DNA of 64,000 bases from Pandoraea iniqua (GCF_902459685.1 NZ_CABPSF010000006.1:1-64000); one strand, 5' to 3'. Positions 51,665 through 59,872 are shown, numbered from the stretch's first letter. Notes: generated by a model from the letters alone, not told the origin. Program-made: numbers and translations.

Positions 51665-51900
51665 CCGTTACCGGTCGGGCAGACATTGGGGCGGAGAAGA
51701 CGGTCGCACTCACGGGATTCAAGAAGGATGTCGACGGCGAGTATCTGGTCGAGACCGTGAAGCACACATACGAGGGGAGAAATTGGGAAACGAAAATCGA
51801 CCTCAACCCGAGTAACAAGGGCAAGGTGACGGTGGGGCACGGCAAGAACAAAGCTAAGAGCGTAAATCTTGTTGTGCCACCGCCTCGCCAATCGGTCTAG
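51652..51900 (+). pseudogene. Phage late control protein gpD, C-terminal fragment
   Basis: About 80 residues beginning LTVTGRADIGAEKTVALTG, GEYLVETVKHTYEGRN and ending in a Lys/Asn-rich tail. This is the end of the P2-type tail protein gpD (late control D). It is fused to the integrase remnant, evidence for a large internal prophage deletion. Confidence 0.7.
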
Positions 51901-51916
51901 ACCTGCATTCTGTGTG

Positions 51917-51936
51917 CCGCCTTCGGGCGGTTTTTT
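51917..51936 (+). terminator. Intrinsic terminator
   Basis: CCGCC-TTCG-GGCGG followed by six T, directly after the gpD fragment. The UUCG tetraloop and T-run make it a strong terminator. Confidence 0.9.
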
Positions 51937-51978
51937 GTTGCCCGAGAGGGCTGGGCGCTGAGGCGCTAGGGGATGTGA

Positions 51979-52348
51979 ATGGACGGTATGACGAAGGGCG
52001 GTGTCGTGCTCGTGTGCACGGCCCTGATGCTGCTCGCCGGGTTCGCTGGCGGGTGGGGTGGTGAACGGCTGGCGAATGTCGGCCGAAGTTGCGGCGGCGA
52101 AGCAGGCACGAGCCGAAGATCGGGCGGACTCTGTGGAGTCCGCTCTGGTGGATTTCGCCGAGTTGGCAGGCCGGGTAAGAACTATGGCTGATGCATACAA
52201 CACTGGGAGCACAGCCATTACGGGCCAGCTCACCCAACTCTCAAAGGACCTGAAAAACTACGCGAAAGACAAGCCTTTCCCTGTTGATGGCCGGGTGCGC
52301 AGTCTCTCCGAAGCCGTTGCCGCCGCCAAGCAAGCCGTTGCTCGATAG
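51979..52348 (+). pseudogene. Rz-like inner-membrane spanin, frameshifted
   Basis: The N-terminal part (ATG 51979) reads TKGGVVLVCTALMLLAGFAGGWGGERL with one membrane segment. The matching coiled-coil part lies in another frame (about 52082-52348: MSAEVAAAKQARAEDRAD and later RVRSLSEAVAAAKQAVAR). One frameshift near 52080 separates them. Rz spanins link inner and outer membrane during phage lysis. Confidence 0.6.
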
Positions 52349-52496
52349 CAGTCTAGCGGCACCCTGCACGATACCCGGTGTGCCTCCTGCGGACGATTAC
52401 GACATTTGGCAGGAGTGGGTGCAACGAGACTTGTTAGGGGCGCTGGTGGATTGTGCGCCGCGGCACGCTAAGACTGTGTCGGCGTGGCCGTCGTGA
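52260..52496 (+). pseudogene. Rz1-like outer-membrane spanin, embedded
   Basis: In a different frame inside the 3' end of the Rz gene lies TSLSLLMAGC, a lipobox with the acylated cysteine, then the Pro-rich stretch VSPKPLPPPSKP and IPGVPPADDYDIW. Embedding of Rz1 in Rz is typical of phages. The expected start is ACG (52260) in place of ATG, so translation is doubtful. Confidence 0.55.
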
Positions 52497-53220
52497 CTTC
52501 GGTGCTCGCCGCTTCCCGTGCAATCGCTGCGTCGATGTCCGCCAGTTTGACGAGTTGCCGCAACCGAGGCGTGCCAGCTTGAACGCCCTCGCCAGGTGAG
52601 TCTAAGCCTCCGCCGACAACACGGAATGATACGAAGCCAGTTCGCTGGAGGGCGGTCATGGCAGCTTCGAACTCATCCTCCGTTGCTCCGTAATCCACCC
52701 GAACGAGCGTCGAAGCCATCCCGAAGGGCGTCATGCCGATATCTGCGGTCCCAGCGCCATTGAGGAGATCCAATTCAGAGAACACCCCCTCTGGCCGGTG
52801 AAAGAGGCCGTGTCGAACTATCGAGGCCAACAAATGGATTTCAGATTCTCGCAAATCCGCGATTTGCTTCGCAATGGCGAGAAATTCCTCGTCGGCTTTG
52901 GTGGGGGACTGTTGCAACTGACCGTTAAGTGCGGAGGCAAGAAGGCGAAGGTTTATCCGGGCAGAGCCTTCGAGGGCGGCTCGTTCGAATATGAATATCG
53001 CATTGAAAACCATATCGCCTTTCCCTGCTCGTTCCGGCGAAATCTTGCCCACGCGAATCTCCTCGGCAAGGATGCGTTGTGTTTCACGCGACTTCTGATC
53101 TCTGAATTTGTTCAGTGCTGCGCTAAAACCGCCAGTGGCGGCTGAACCCAGTGCATTCAACGCGCCGGGCGTATGCATGGCCTGATTCAGGAAACCAACA
53201 ATATCGCCAATTCCGTCCAA
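52468..53220 (-). CDS. Hypothetical protein of island 2, 250 aa
   Basis: Start chosen at TTG 53220, where GGAG lies eight bases upstream (GGAGAAATAAAA); the open frame itself is longer. The protein begins LDGIGDIVGFLNQAMHTPG, has a helix-rich centre (FAAL-type, around FIFERAALEGSARINLRLLASAL) and EIHLLASIVRHG further on, and ends in an Ala/Thr-rich tail. The RLLASAL...EIHLL spacing faintly recalls DUF4393 Abi-alpha proteins, but I do not assign it. It overlaps the end of the Rz1 remnant on the other strand. Confidence 0.55.
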   Translation of the reverse strand: MDGIGDIVGFLNQAMHTPGALNALGSAATGGFSAALNKFRDQKSRETQRILAEEIRVGKISPERAGKGDMVFNAIFIFERAALEGSARINLRLLASALNGQLQQSPTKADEEFLAIAKQIADLRESEIHLLASIVRHGLFHRPEGVFSELDLLNGAGTADIGMTPFGMASTLVRVDYGATEDEFEAAMTALQRTGFVSFRVVGGGLDSPGEGVQAGTPRLRQLVKLADIDAAIAREAASTEVTTATPTQS

Positions 53221-53366
53221 TTTTATTTCTCCGGTTGGGCGCAACGCGTGATTTCTACAGATGGGACCGTCACGCGGAGCCAGTAGGTCTCTTTGGGTAG
53301 ACCGTGTGCGCCCGTTTACCACACATCGCACGCTGTGCGTGTCAGTGGTGCGGGCGCTTCCGAGCG

Positions 53367-53681
53367 TCAGGCCGTTGCGGCTTCCGTCGGCTCAGAATTT
53401 GCCGTAAGTGTGAGGTGCAGGCCAAGAGCACTTACGATTTTCACTATGGTGGCAAATTCCGGGTTACCTGTTTCAGACAGCGCCCGATAAAGCGCTTCAC
53501 GAGCGATCCCGGATTCTCGTGCAAGTGCACTCATTCCCCGCGCACGGGCAACTGTGCCGAGTGCCCGCTGAATCTCGCGCGGGTTTCCCCCTTCGAAGGC
53601 GAGCGACAAATAGTGTCGGATCGTCTCGTCGTCCTTGAGCGCCTCAGCGGCGTCAAACTCTTTAAATTCACTCAGTTTCAT
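53367..53681 (-). CDS. HigA-type antitoxin of intact TA pair
   Basis: 104 residues, differing from the antitoxin at 1375-1689 in only a few positions. The HTH is at ARGMSALARESGIAREALYRAL. As second gene of the pair it starts 4 bp before the toxin stop position, on the same strand. It should repress the operon and neutralise the toxin. Confidence 0.88.
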   Translation of the reverse strand: MKLSEFKEFDAAEALKDDETIRHYLSLAFEGGNPREIQRALGTVARARGMSALARESGIAREALYRALSETGNPEFATIVKIVSALGLHLTLTANSEPTEAATA

Positions 53682-53684
53682 TTC

Positions 53685-53969
53685 TCAGTCCTCCAACTCG
53701 TCAGCCAGCTTCTTTGCGTGTTTTATGTCTTTTGCCTGTGTCGACTTGTCTCCACCGCAGAGCAGGACCACGAGCACGGCACCGCGTTGTACAAAGTACA
53801 CGCGATAGCCCGGGCCGATATCGACCCTCAATTCCGACACACCTACTCCGACCGGTGGGTTGCCAAGCGCGAGACGGTCGAGCCGTTGAGCGATGGTGGC
53901 GATGCCCTTACTGTCACGCAGACCGGAAAACCACTTGCTGAACTCGGGGTGTTGAAGCATTTTCGTCAT
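53685..53969 (-). CDS. RelE/ParE-type toxin of intact TA pair
   Basis: 94 residues, gp49-like HigB fold: FSKWFSGLRDSKG at the start, IAQRLDRLALGN, then VDIGPGYRVYFVQRGAVLVVLLCGG with the core strands, and AKDIKHAKKLADEL at the end. Such toxins are ribosome-dependent mRNA endonucleases. Intact here, in contrast to its copy in island 1. The toxin comes first, antitoxin second. Confidence 0.9.
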   Translation of the reverse strand: MTKMLQHPEFSKWFSGLRDSKGIATIAQRLDRLALGNPPVGVGVSELRVDIGPGYRVYFVQRGAVLVVLLCGGDKSTQAKDIKHAKKLADELED

Positions 53970-54027
53970 GAATCAAAATGTAATCCATGAGTTACAGTTT
54001 TGCGATGGAAGGTTGCTTTGCAAAGAT

Positions 54028-54371
54028 TTACCAGTGGCTGGATACGGGGAGACGTTTGCGAAGCCATTCGACCACCCGGGTGTGCGGCGCTTCGGCATCG
54101 GCGTACGCAAATGCGTACCCCGTGCGACCGTGGTATCGCCCGCTGGTGATACTCGTCCAGAAAAAAGCGCCTTGCTCGCTCGGCATTCCTCCAAAGAACG
54201 TGAAAACGCGGACGTTGGTCGGCCGACCCTCGTCACCCAGCGTGGGCACAGTGGCCCCGCCATCCATTTGCACCAGTCGAACCAGTCGGTCGCTGGCACG
54301 ATATTGAGAGCTGCGTCCAGCATGCGGCGGTCGGCAACCGGGGCGGAGGTGTCGGAAAGAAGGGGCGGCAT
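54028..54371 (-). other. Conserved small ORF pair of the TA cassette, copy 2
   Basis: The first frame starts at ATG 54371 (MPPLLSDT, then RRMLDAALNIVPATDW) and stays open. The second frame holds LVRLVQMDGGATVP and the conserved PTNVRVFTFFGGMP to WLRKRLP and ends at 54028. The two coding frames are offset by -1 in the same place as in copy 1. No poly-G here. Function unknown. Confidence 0.5.
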
Positions 54372-54610
54372 GATTGCGGCGCTGTATTTTTGCACAGCAC
54401 GCGCCACCCACAACAAGCGCCACCTTTCCGTAGGCTTTGTGGGCGATAATGAACTAGTTACAAAGTGTAAAAAACCGGTTGATAGTCATGCAAATAATTG
54501 TTTTTAAACAAAAAATATGTTTTTGCTGTAGGTAAAATGAGGGAACTCTTTCTAGAACTGCGGTGAGGTCTCATTAAAATGCGATTCACTTAACAACCGC
54601 GGAGTAGCAA

Positions 54611-54757
54611 ATGCAAGACGTTCCGAAATTCCTCTTTGAGTCGATTGTTCAACTTCAGGCCAATCCAACAGCATTGATAGCTGTTATTGCGATTTCGGCA
54701 TTCCTACTTATCGGGTTCGCGCTGCGCGTAGTCTTGGCTGCGATCAATAGGGCCTAA
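54611..54757 (+). CDS. 48-residue single-span membrane peptide
   Basis: MQDVPKFLFESIVQLQANPT, then one hydrophobic helix (ALIAVIAISAFLLIGFALRVVL) and AAINRA. GGAG sits 8 bp before the ATG. Its stop is 4 bp before the next gene, so the two are coupled. Too short for ordinary ORF calling. No family recognised; a small membrane effector, holin-like protein or accessory peptide are possible readings. Confidence 0.65.
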   Translation: MQDVPKFLFESIVQLQANPTALIAVIAISAFLLIGFALRVVLAAINRA

Positions 54758-54761
54758 TATC

Positions 54762-55451
54762 ATGTGGGCAAAATTCCCTAGCCGATGGGTTCTTACGAAG
54801 CCTTGCCCGCTTAAGTCGATAGAGTGGGGCAAGCACAGAGTTCAAGGGACGGCCGCGTTCGTCCTATTGATGGCAATCGCTATCAAGTTGAATCAATCAC
54901 ATATGGGCAGTGCGGCAGTCCGCACCACAAGGGTCGCGGTTACCTATAGTGAGTTTGAAGACCTGACGGGATTTTCGCGGGCGACCATTTCGGGGGCCTT
55001 AGAACTGCTGGAAGGGATGAATGCGATCACGTCGGAGAGGGTGGGCAGGCGCCGGTACTACGACCTTCCGCAGACGGCAGTCATGGGGGATTGGTGTCAA
55101 TTGCCGCAGAAGCACTTGATCGGAGGGACAGCGAGCGGTGTGCTGCGTCGCCTGACGACGTTGCCGACCTCTAGGCGAGCATGTCTGAACGCAATGAAGT
55201 TATATGTTCTCCTGCTAGCGTATCGCAATCGGAGGATCAACATCGCCGCAATTGGCTATGACAAAATCATGGAGCTGACTGGCATGAGGCGGCAGGACAT
55301 ACCCGAAGCCAGTTCGCTGCTGGTTGCTCATGAGTTGATTCGGGCGCAAGGCGAGACTGACGACATGCAGATCGAATACAGGAGCAAGCGCTATAGGGTT
55401 ATTGGATTGGAGGCGGTAGTGGGCGGCATGGTGGCGAGCACGGCCTTCTAA
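54762..55451 (+). CDS. Tandem winged-helix DNA-binding protein
   Basis: 229 residues with two winged-helix-like parts: VTYSEFEDLTGFSRATISGALELLEGMNAI near 60-92 and IGYDKIMELTGMRRQDIPEASSLLVAHELI near 163-196. The duplicated layout resembles initiators of small replicons and some phage or ICE regulators. It is the second gene after the 48-residue peptide. It could regulate or replicate the island. No specific family name is certain. Confidence 0.6.
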   Translation: MWAKFPSRWVLTKPCPLKSIEWGKHRVQGTAAFVLLMAIAIKLNQSHMGSAAVRTTRVAVTYSEFEDLTGFSRATISGALELLEGMNAITSERVGRRRYYDLPQTAVMGDWCQLPQKHLIGGTASGVLRRLTTLPTSRRACLNAMKLYVLLLAYRNRRINIAAIGYDKIMELTGMRRQDIPEASSLLVAHELIRAQGETDDMQIEYRSKRYRVIGLEAVVGGMVASTAF

Positions 55452-55557
55452 GAATTTCTCGATCCGCTGATGCGTGAAGAACCGTCATCGCGCAATTGAG
55501 TGGCATACACACCGTACAATCGCCTGACCCAATCCGCTTGTCGTCAGGTGCGAAGAT

Positions 55558-56382
55558 ATGAAAAGAAAATTCGTTGGAGAGTGTTCGCTTACTGGGGAGC
55601 ATGGACAATTGGTAAAGTCACACCTTATCCCTCGTGCGCTCACGCGACTTTCTCTTGCCGGGGAAAAGCACATTCAATTTGCGATTGGCGGGCGAGGGCA
55701 GCGGGTGCCCGACAGTTGGTATGACTTGAAACTTGTCACGCAGAAGGGCGAGGATATCTTGAGCGATATTGATTCTCGCGGAATTGAAGAACTAAGAGCG
55801 CATCATCTTGTGTGGAGCGGTTGGGGTGGGCGAGCGGTGCTTTGCTCGGTCTTGGAGTTGGAGGCCGGCGCACCATTCCGCATGCTGCGTTTGTCCGATA
55901 CTTCTACTCTTCGCTTGTTTTTTCTGAGTCTGCTTTGGCGTGCCGGTGCGTCCGAGCTAGACGCGATGACGTATGTGCAGCTAACCACGGCTGAGCTCGA
56001 AGATTTGCGCAAGCGTGTTTTGTCGTGCGACCCGGGGAGTGTGGCGAATTTTCCCGTCGTACTCCACCAGCTTTCGACTTTAGGGCCTCCTCACAACCGC
56101 GTGCCGCTTCTCGAAGAGGAGCCCTTGTTCGGTCTCGATGGGCAGGCAACCGGAGAGGTTGTGAGCTATGTCAGGTTTTATTTTGAGGGGTTAGTTGCTC
56201 GCATCTATTTGGGGTCTCGCCAGCCACTTCCCGACTGGATCGAGCAAATCGCACTTCGTGACGATGGTAACGCCCTGATCTCGCTCCGTCCCTTCGACGA
56301 TTCGCGAACGAAAGACGATATCAATAGCCTGATGGCTGCGTATGATCGATGGACACGGCAGTGCGACGGCACTCGCGGCTGA
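55558..56382 (+). CDS. HNH-like protein with SHxIP motif
   Basis: 274 residues. The N-terminus CSLTGEHGQLVKSHLIPRALTRL carries the CxxxxxH...KSHxIP pattern of an HNH-type family that appears in defence islands. The rest is a large region without recognised motif. Weak ribosome site GAAG before the ATG. It ends in front of a bidirectional terminator shared with the TIR gene. A nuclease role is inferred. Confidence 0.55.
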   Translation: MKRKFVGECSLTGEHGQLVKSHLIPRALTRLSLAGEKHIQFAIGGRGQRVPDSWYDLKLVTQKGEDILSDIDSRGIEELRAHHLVWSGWGGRAVLCSVLELEAGAPFRMLRLSDTSTLRLFFLSLLWRAGASELDAMTYVQLTTAELEDLRKRVLSCDPGSVANFPVVLHQLSTLGPPHNRVPLLEEEPLFGLDGQATGEVVSYVRFYFEGLVARIYLGSRQPLPDWIEQIALRDDGNALISLRPFDDSRTKDDINSLMAAYDRWTRQCDGTRG

Positions 56383-56491
56383 GCGCAGGTGATGGCGCTC
56401 GCTCTCGGGGTGAGTCGCGATGCGAGTAGTCGATAAATTTCGCAATGCAGCGGCCTGTAAAGCTGCATCAGTGAGTGTGCAGTGTCGGCAA

Positions 56492-56518
56492 AAAGCGCCC
56501 TGATGGATAAGGGCGTTT
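56492..56518. terminator. Bidirectional terminator
   Basis: CGCCCT (56496-56501) and AGGGCG (56510-56515) flank TGATGGAT; AAAA precedes and TTT follows, so the hairpin can end both the HNH-like gene and the convergent TIR gene. Confidence 0.65.
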
Positions 56519-56545
56519 CGTTTCGTCGCGTAATGATTTGCGATG

Positions 56546-57439
56546 CTACTGACGCATAACCTTGTTCCAGTCGATTTCGTAACCTGCCGCCTCCAGTTCC
56601 CGGCCAAGCGCCATTTTCCATGCACCATCGTCGTTCATGGCTTCCCATACGACACCGGCAAAGTCACTCGGGATGTCGAGCGTTCCGCGTTTAAGGGTAC
56701 ATACCCGCTCACGTCCAAGCCTTCCCAAGAAAAATCCGAGTTCGAGGAGTACGTTTTGTCGTGCGCGAGGCTCTGGCGTACCGCCGACGGCATGCCCAAC
56801 GTCGTCGGGCGACATGATTACTACAGCAAACCCGACGTTTCCGTGAGCAACGACTTTCTCGATGACGGTGCGTCCCTGATTGGCTTGTTCGTGCAGGATA
56901 ATGGCTTTGAATTCGAGTCGTTCTAGGAACCGGGCAACGGATTGCAACGCGGCCACGTCGTGCCCGTGGACCACGAAGACGCTTCTGTCCATCGAGGGCT
57001 GTGCAGCTTGTTCCTGACTCAGATGGGAAGGCGGGTGGTCGTGCTCGCTGTCTGCAAGGTCCTCGGCAAGTGCCTGCTTCGCGGCACCAAGCAGACTAAC
57101 TGCGGTAGCAATTTGCTCTTTGACACCATCCACATATTCCGATTGCGGGATCGAGTAGCCCATAGTGATAATGCCCGGCGACCCGTACAACGTCGCAGCA
57201 TCACTGTATCGGTGGAAAGCCGACGTTGCCTCGCCAAAACTTCGGACCAGCGTGTCCGTAATTGACCTAGACAACGCCTGAAGCGCCGGGGAGTCGCCAT
57301 CGACGGTGGAACTCGGATCGAATGCCTTCAATTCTTCGACCCGAGTGTCGATGCGCTCCATGCATCTGCGGATTTGCTCAGGTGTCAGGTTGGGTTTCGG
57401 GGCGGGTTGTGGTACTGGTTTTCTTGATCGCGAGACCAT
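56546..57439 (-). CDS. TIR-domain nucleotide-binding effector (CAP12/Pycsar-type)
   Basis: 297 residues from ATG 57439. The C-terminal half (from about residue 152) is the TIR-like domain PF10137 type: VFVVHGHDVAALQSVARFLERL, ILHEQANQGRTVIEKV, VVIMSPDDVGHA, ARQNVLLELGFFLGRLGRERVC. This domain is found in CBASS and Pycsar effectors, which degrade NAD on a cyclic-nucleotide signal. The N-terminal 150 residues are predicted helical. No nucleotide cyclase gene is nearby, so a partner is missing or the protein acts alone. At 57440-57811 lie the right end of the island and a plain promoter region. Confidence 0.83.
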   Translation of the reverse strand: MVSRSRKPVPQPAPKPNLTPEQIRRCMERIDTRVEELKAFDPSSTVDGDSPALQALSRSITDTLVRSFGEATSAFHRYSDAATLYGSPGIITMGYSIPQSEYVDGVKEQIATAVSLLGAAKQALAEDLADSEHDHPPSHLSQEQAAQPSMDRSVFVVHGHDVAALQSVARFLERLEFKAIILHEQANQGRTVIEKVVAHGNVGFAVVIMSPDDVGHAVGGTPEPRARQNVLLELGFFLGRLGRERVCTLKRGTLDIPSDFAGVVWEAMNDDGAWKMALGRELEAAGYEIDWNKVMRQ

Positions 57440-57623
57440 GCTTGTTGTTCTCTCCACTTGAATGTTGAAAGAACTTACCAAATTTGGCGCTATTTGAGGT
57501 TATCGAGGTTTGGGCGGCAGTCGGAGTAGCTCCGCAACAACAGGCTCGTCACATTCGTATTGAATTGCACCAAATTTGCAGCGTATTTATATAAGTACAT
57601 GAAAAATATGGTGATATGGTTCT

Positions 57624-57638
57624 GGTCCCCGGTATCAC
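57624..57638 (+). repeat. attR-type core of island 2
   Basis: GGTCCCCGGTATCAC matches the tRNA-Leu 3' end (50972-50986) with one change. It lies 170 bp before the next chromosomal gene, at the place where gene content returns to core functions. Confidence 0.5.
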
Positions 57639-57811
57639 ATACCGTTTTTTGAGCGCAGGCGCACGAAGAACCGGTCACGTATTCTTTTCCGAATCGCAAT
57701 CTCCCCAATCGGGCCGATTGACGTTGTTTTCGCCGACGTCATCGAGCACGAACGCATCGCCCGGTTGCACCATACAAGGCCGTCGATCCGGCACCTACCT
57801 TTGGGGAATGC

Positions 57812-58351
57812 ATGCAATCACTTTCTGTGCAGCGGTCCAAGCGCAAATATATTTTGCTGTTGCTGGGGTGTCTCGGCTTTGTCATCGCCGGTGCTTTCAT
57901 CATCCGGTCTGGCGGGACGCACCGGCATTCAGCCACTTCGGCGTTGTGGATCGGTTGGTCGACCATCGTCTTTTTCGGCGCAGGCATTCCGATTGCCTTG
58001 TGGCAACTCTTCGATGGACGCCCCCGTTTGCAGATCGACGGCAACGGCATTCTGGACCGAAGACTTGGCGTGGGCCCGATTCCATGGTCGGAAATCACCG
58101 GCGCCTATATCAAGGCCGCCGCGGGCAATGCCTTCATCTGTCTCGACGTCAACGATCCGGAAAAATGGCGGCAGAAAATGTCGAAAGCTCAGCGCATGTT
58201 GGTCGCGGGCAATGTGATGCTTGGCTACACCGCGCTTGTGCTGAATGTCAGCGACGTCAAAGAGGACCCCGCCGCGATCCTCGATCTCATTCTCAAGAAC
58301 CTGACGACGTGGCATGACACGCGAAGTCAGTTCGTCGGCTGGACCGGCTGA
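57812..58351 (+). CDS. STM3941-like membrane-anchored protein
   Basis: 179 residues with two membrane helices at about 13-32 and 45-65, then a domain with RPRLQIDGNGILDRRLGVGPIPWSEITGAYI that recalls PH-like domains of the STM3941 group. Role unknown. First gene after the island. Confidence 0.75.
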   Translation: MQSLSVQRSKRKYILLLLGCLGFVIAGAFIIRSGGTHRHSATSALWIGWSTIVFFGAGIPIALWQLFDGRPRLQIDGNGILDRRLGVGPIPWSEITGAYIKAAAGNAFICLDVNDPEKWRQKMSKAQRMLVAGNVMLGYTALVLNVSDVKEDPAAILDLILKNLTTWHDTRSQFVGWTG

Positions 58352-58412
58352 ACCTGCCATAGCGGCAGCCGCCAGTCACGTTTTCTTCAACGGTGCCATG
58401 AAATTAGAAGGT

Positions 58413-58426
58413 TAACTTGCAAGTTA
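58413..58426. promoter_or_regulatory. 14-bp palindrome, MarR operator
   Basis: TAACTTGCAAGTTA, a perfect palindrome 26 bp before the marR start. Typical for an autoregulatory MarR site overlapping the promoter. Confidence 0.65.
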
Positions 58427-58451
58427 GCCTTCCGAGTTCTATGCTCCGTCC

Positions 58452-58883
58452 ATGACTGTTCCCAACGAATCCGAAAGCGCTATCGCCGACCTGTTGCCGG
58501 TGATGGGCCAACTCATGCGCCGCCTGCGGGCGGTGACCAACACCCGTGAATTGAGCTGGTCGCAAGTGGCTGTCATGGCGCGTCTTGAAGAGGCCGGTCC
58601 CATGACGACTGCCGATCTAGCCCGTGCCGAAGCCGTGAAGCCGCAGTCGATGGGCGGCACGCTGGCGGTCATGGAGGCGGAAGGGCTGGTGCAGCGGTAC
58701 CCGCATCCGGACGATGGCCGGCAGATGCTCGTTTCGCTCACCGACGACGGCCGCGAGACGCGGCGTAAGGTGCGGCTCGCCAAACACGACTGGCTGATGC
58801 ATGCCGTCGCCGATTTCACGCCGGCCGAACGCAAGACGCTTGTCTCTGCGGTCGACCTCATTCGCCGACTCGGCAACTCTTGA
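58452..58883 (+). CDS. MarR family transcriptional regulator
   Basis: 143 residues with the winged HTH (LSWSQVAVMARLEEAGPMTTADLARAEAVKP and the wing RYPHPDDGRQMLVSLTDDG). It should repress itself and the following hydrolase gene, whose reading begins within 17 bp of its stop. Confidence 0.93.
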   Translation: MTVPNESESAIADLLPVMGQLMRRLRAVTNTRELSWSQVAVMARLEEAGPMTTADLARAEAVKPQSMGGTLAVMEAEGLVQRYPHPDDGRQMLVSLTDDGRETRRKVRLAKHDWLMHAVADFTPAERKTLVSAVDLIRRLGNS

Positions 58884-58900
58884 AACACATCAAACTCACG

Positions 58901-59473
58901 ATGCCACTCTCACAACTCGATTCCCGTCCCGGCTTGCCCGCGCTTGTCGTCATCGACATGCAGAAGGGCATCGTCAGACTGCCGACCGCCCACCCCGTCG
59001 CCGACATCACGGCCAACAACGTCGCGCTGTTGCGTGCCTTTCGTGCCAAGGGGCTGCCGGTGGTGCTGGTGAATGTTGCGGGTCTGCCGCCGGGCCGCAC
59101 CGACGCGCCGAAGCACGCAGGACTTCCCGCCGATTGGGCCGAACTCATTCCTGAGCTTGAACAGCAGCCGGATGATCACACGGTCACCAAGCGGCAGTGG
59201 GGCGCGTTTTATGGAACGTCGCTCGATCAGTTTCTGCGCCGTCGCGGTGTCACGCAGGTCGTGCTTGCGGGCATTTCCACGAGCATTGGCGTGGAGTCCA
59301 CCGCGCGCAATGCGCACGAGTTCGGCTACAACGTGGCGCTGGTGCTCGACGCGATGACCGATCTGAATCTCGTCTCTCACGAGCACAGCGTTGAGAAAAT
59401 CTTCCCGCGCCTCGGCGAGACGACGACCACTGCCGACGTGCTCAACGCACTGACGCAGCGCGTTGATAGCTGA
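58901..59473 (+). CDS. Isochorismatase-family protein
   Basis: 190 residues from ATG 58901 (TTG 58880 is an alternative, overlapping the marR stop). LPALVVIDMQKGIV near 13 provides the aspartate, VTKRQWGAFYGT near 95 the lysine. The position of the nucleophilic cysteine is glycine in LAGISTSIGVESTARNA, which is common in the EntB-like branch. Substrate unknown. Expected to be under MarR control. Confidence 0.87.
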   Translation: MPLSQLDSRPGLPALVVIDMQKGIVRLPTAHPVADITANNVALLRAFRAKGLPVVLVNVAGLPPGRTDAPKHAGLPADWAELIPELEQQPDDHTVTKRQWGAFYGTSLDQFLRRRGVTQVVLAGISTSIGVESTARNAHEFGYNVALVLDAMTDLNLVSHEHSVEKIFPRLGETTTTADVLNALTQRVDS

Positions 59474-59479
59474 ATCGTA

Positions 59480-59872
59480 TTATTTGAACGTGTGCAGATA
59501 GGCCAGCAAGTCCGCGATCTTGCGCGGATTGCTGATGCCCCAGAAGCGCATCTTGGTCCCGGGCACCAATTTGCCCGGGTTCTCGATGAAGGCGGCGAGC
59601 GATTTGTCGTCCCAGACGATGCCCGACTGCTTCATCGCATTCGAATACTCGAAATCCTTCAGGCTGCCGGCGTGGCGGCCTGCGATCGCGTTCAGTTGCG
59701 GGCCGAACCCCGAGCTCGCCATCGGGCCCACCGAGTGGCACGACGAACAGCGGGACGTGAAGAGCGTTTTCCCCTCGGCAATATCGCCCGCAGCAAAGGC
59801 CGGTGAGGCGAACGTCAGCGCCAGAAGAAGCAGGGGGCGCATGGCAGCAACGGGTAAGGGAAAACGGGTCAT
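59480..59872 (-). CDS. Class I cytochrome c
   Basis: 130 residues from ATG 59872. A signal peptide ends near SPAFA, followed by the heme site CSSCH near residue 43 and the axial methionine in PGTKMRFWG near 110. Similar to cytochrome c2/c550 types. Periplasmic electron carrier. Convergent with the isochorismatase-like gene by 6 bp. Confidence 0.92.
   Translation of the reverse strand: MTRFPLPVAAMRPLLLLALTFASPAFAAGDIAEGKTLFTSRCSSCHSVGPMASSGFGPQLNAIAGRHAGSLKDFEYSNAMKQSGIVWDDKSLAAFIENPGKLVPGTKMRFWGISNPRKIADLLAYLHTFK

Larger units (their letters stand above)
53271..54380. repeat. Cassette shared with island 1 (copy 2)
   Basis: About 1.1 kb that aligns with 1279-2395 at roughly 75-80 percent identity by eye. 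It begins with CACGCGGAGCC in both and covers antitoxin, toxin and the small ORF pair. Confidence 0.85.

Noticed and set aside
56546-57439. Complete CBASS operon
   Set aside because: Only a TIR effector is seen; no CD-NTase, Cap2/Cap3 or Pycsar cyclase gene was found on either strand between 50986 and 57638.
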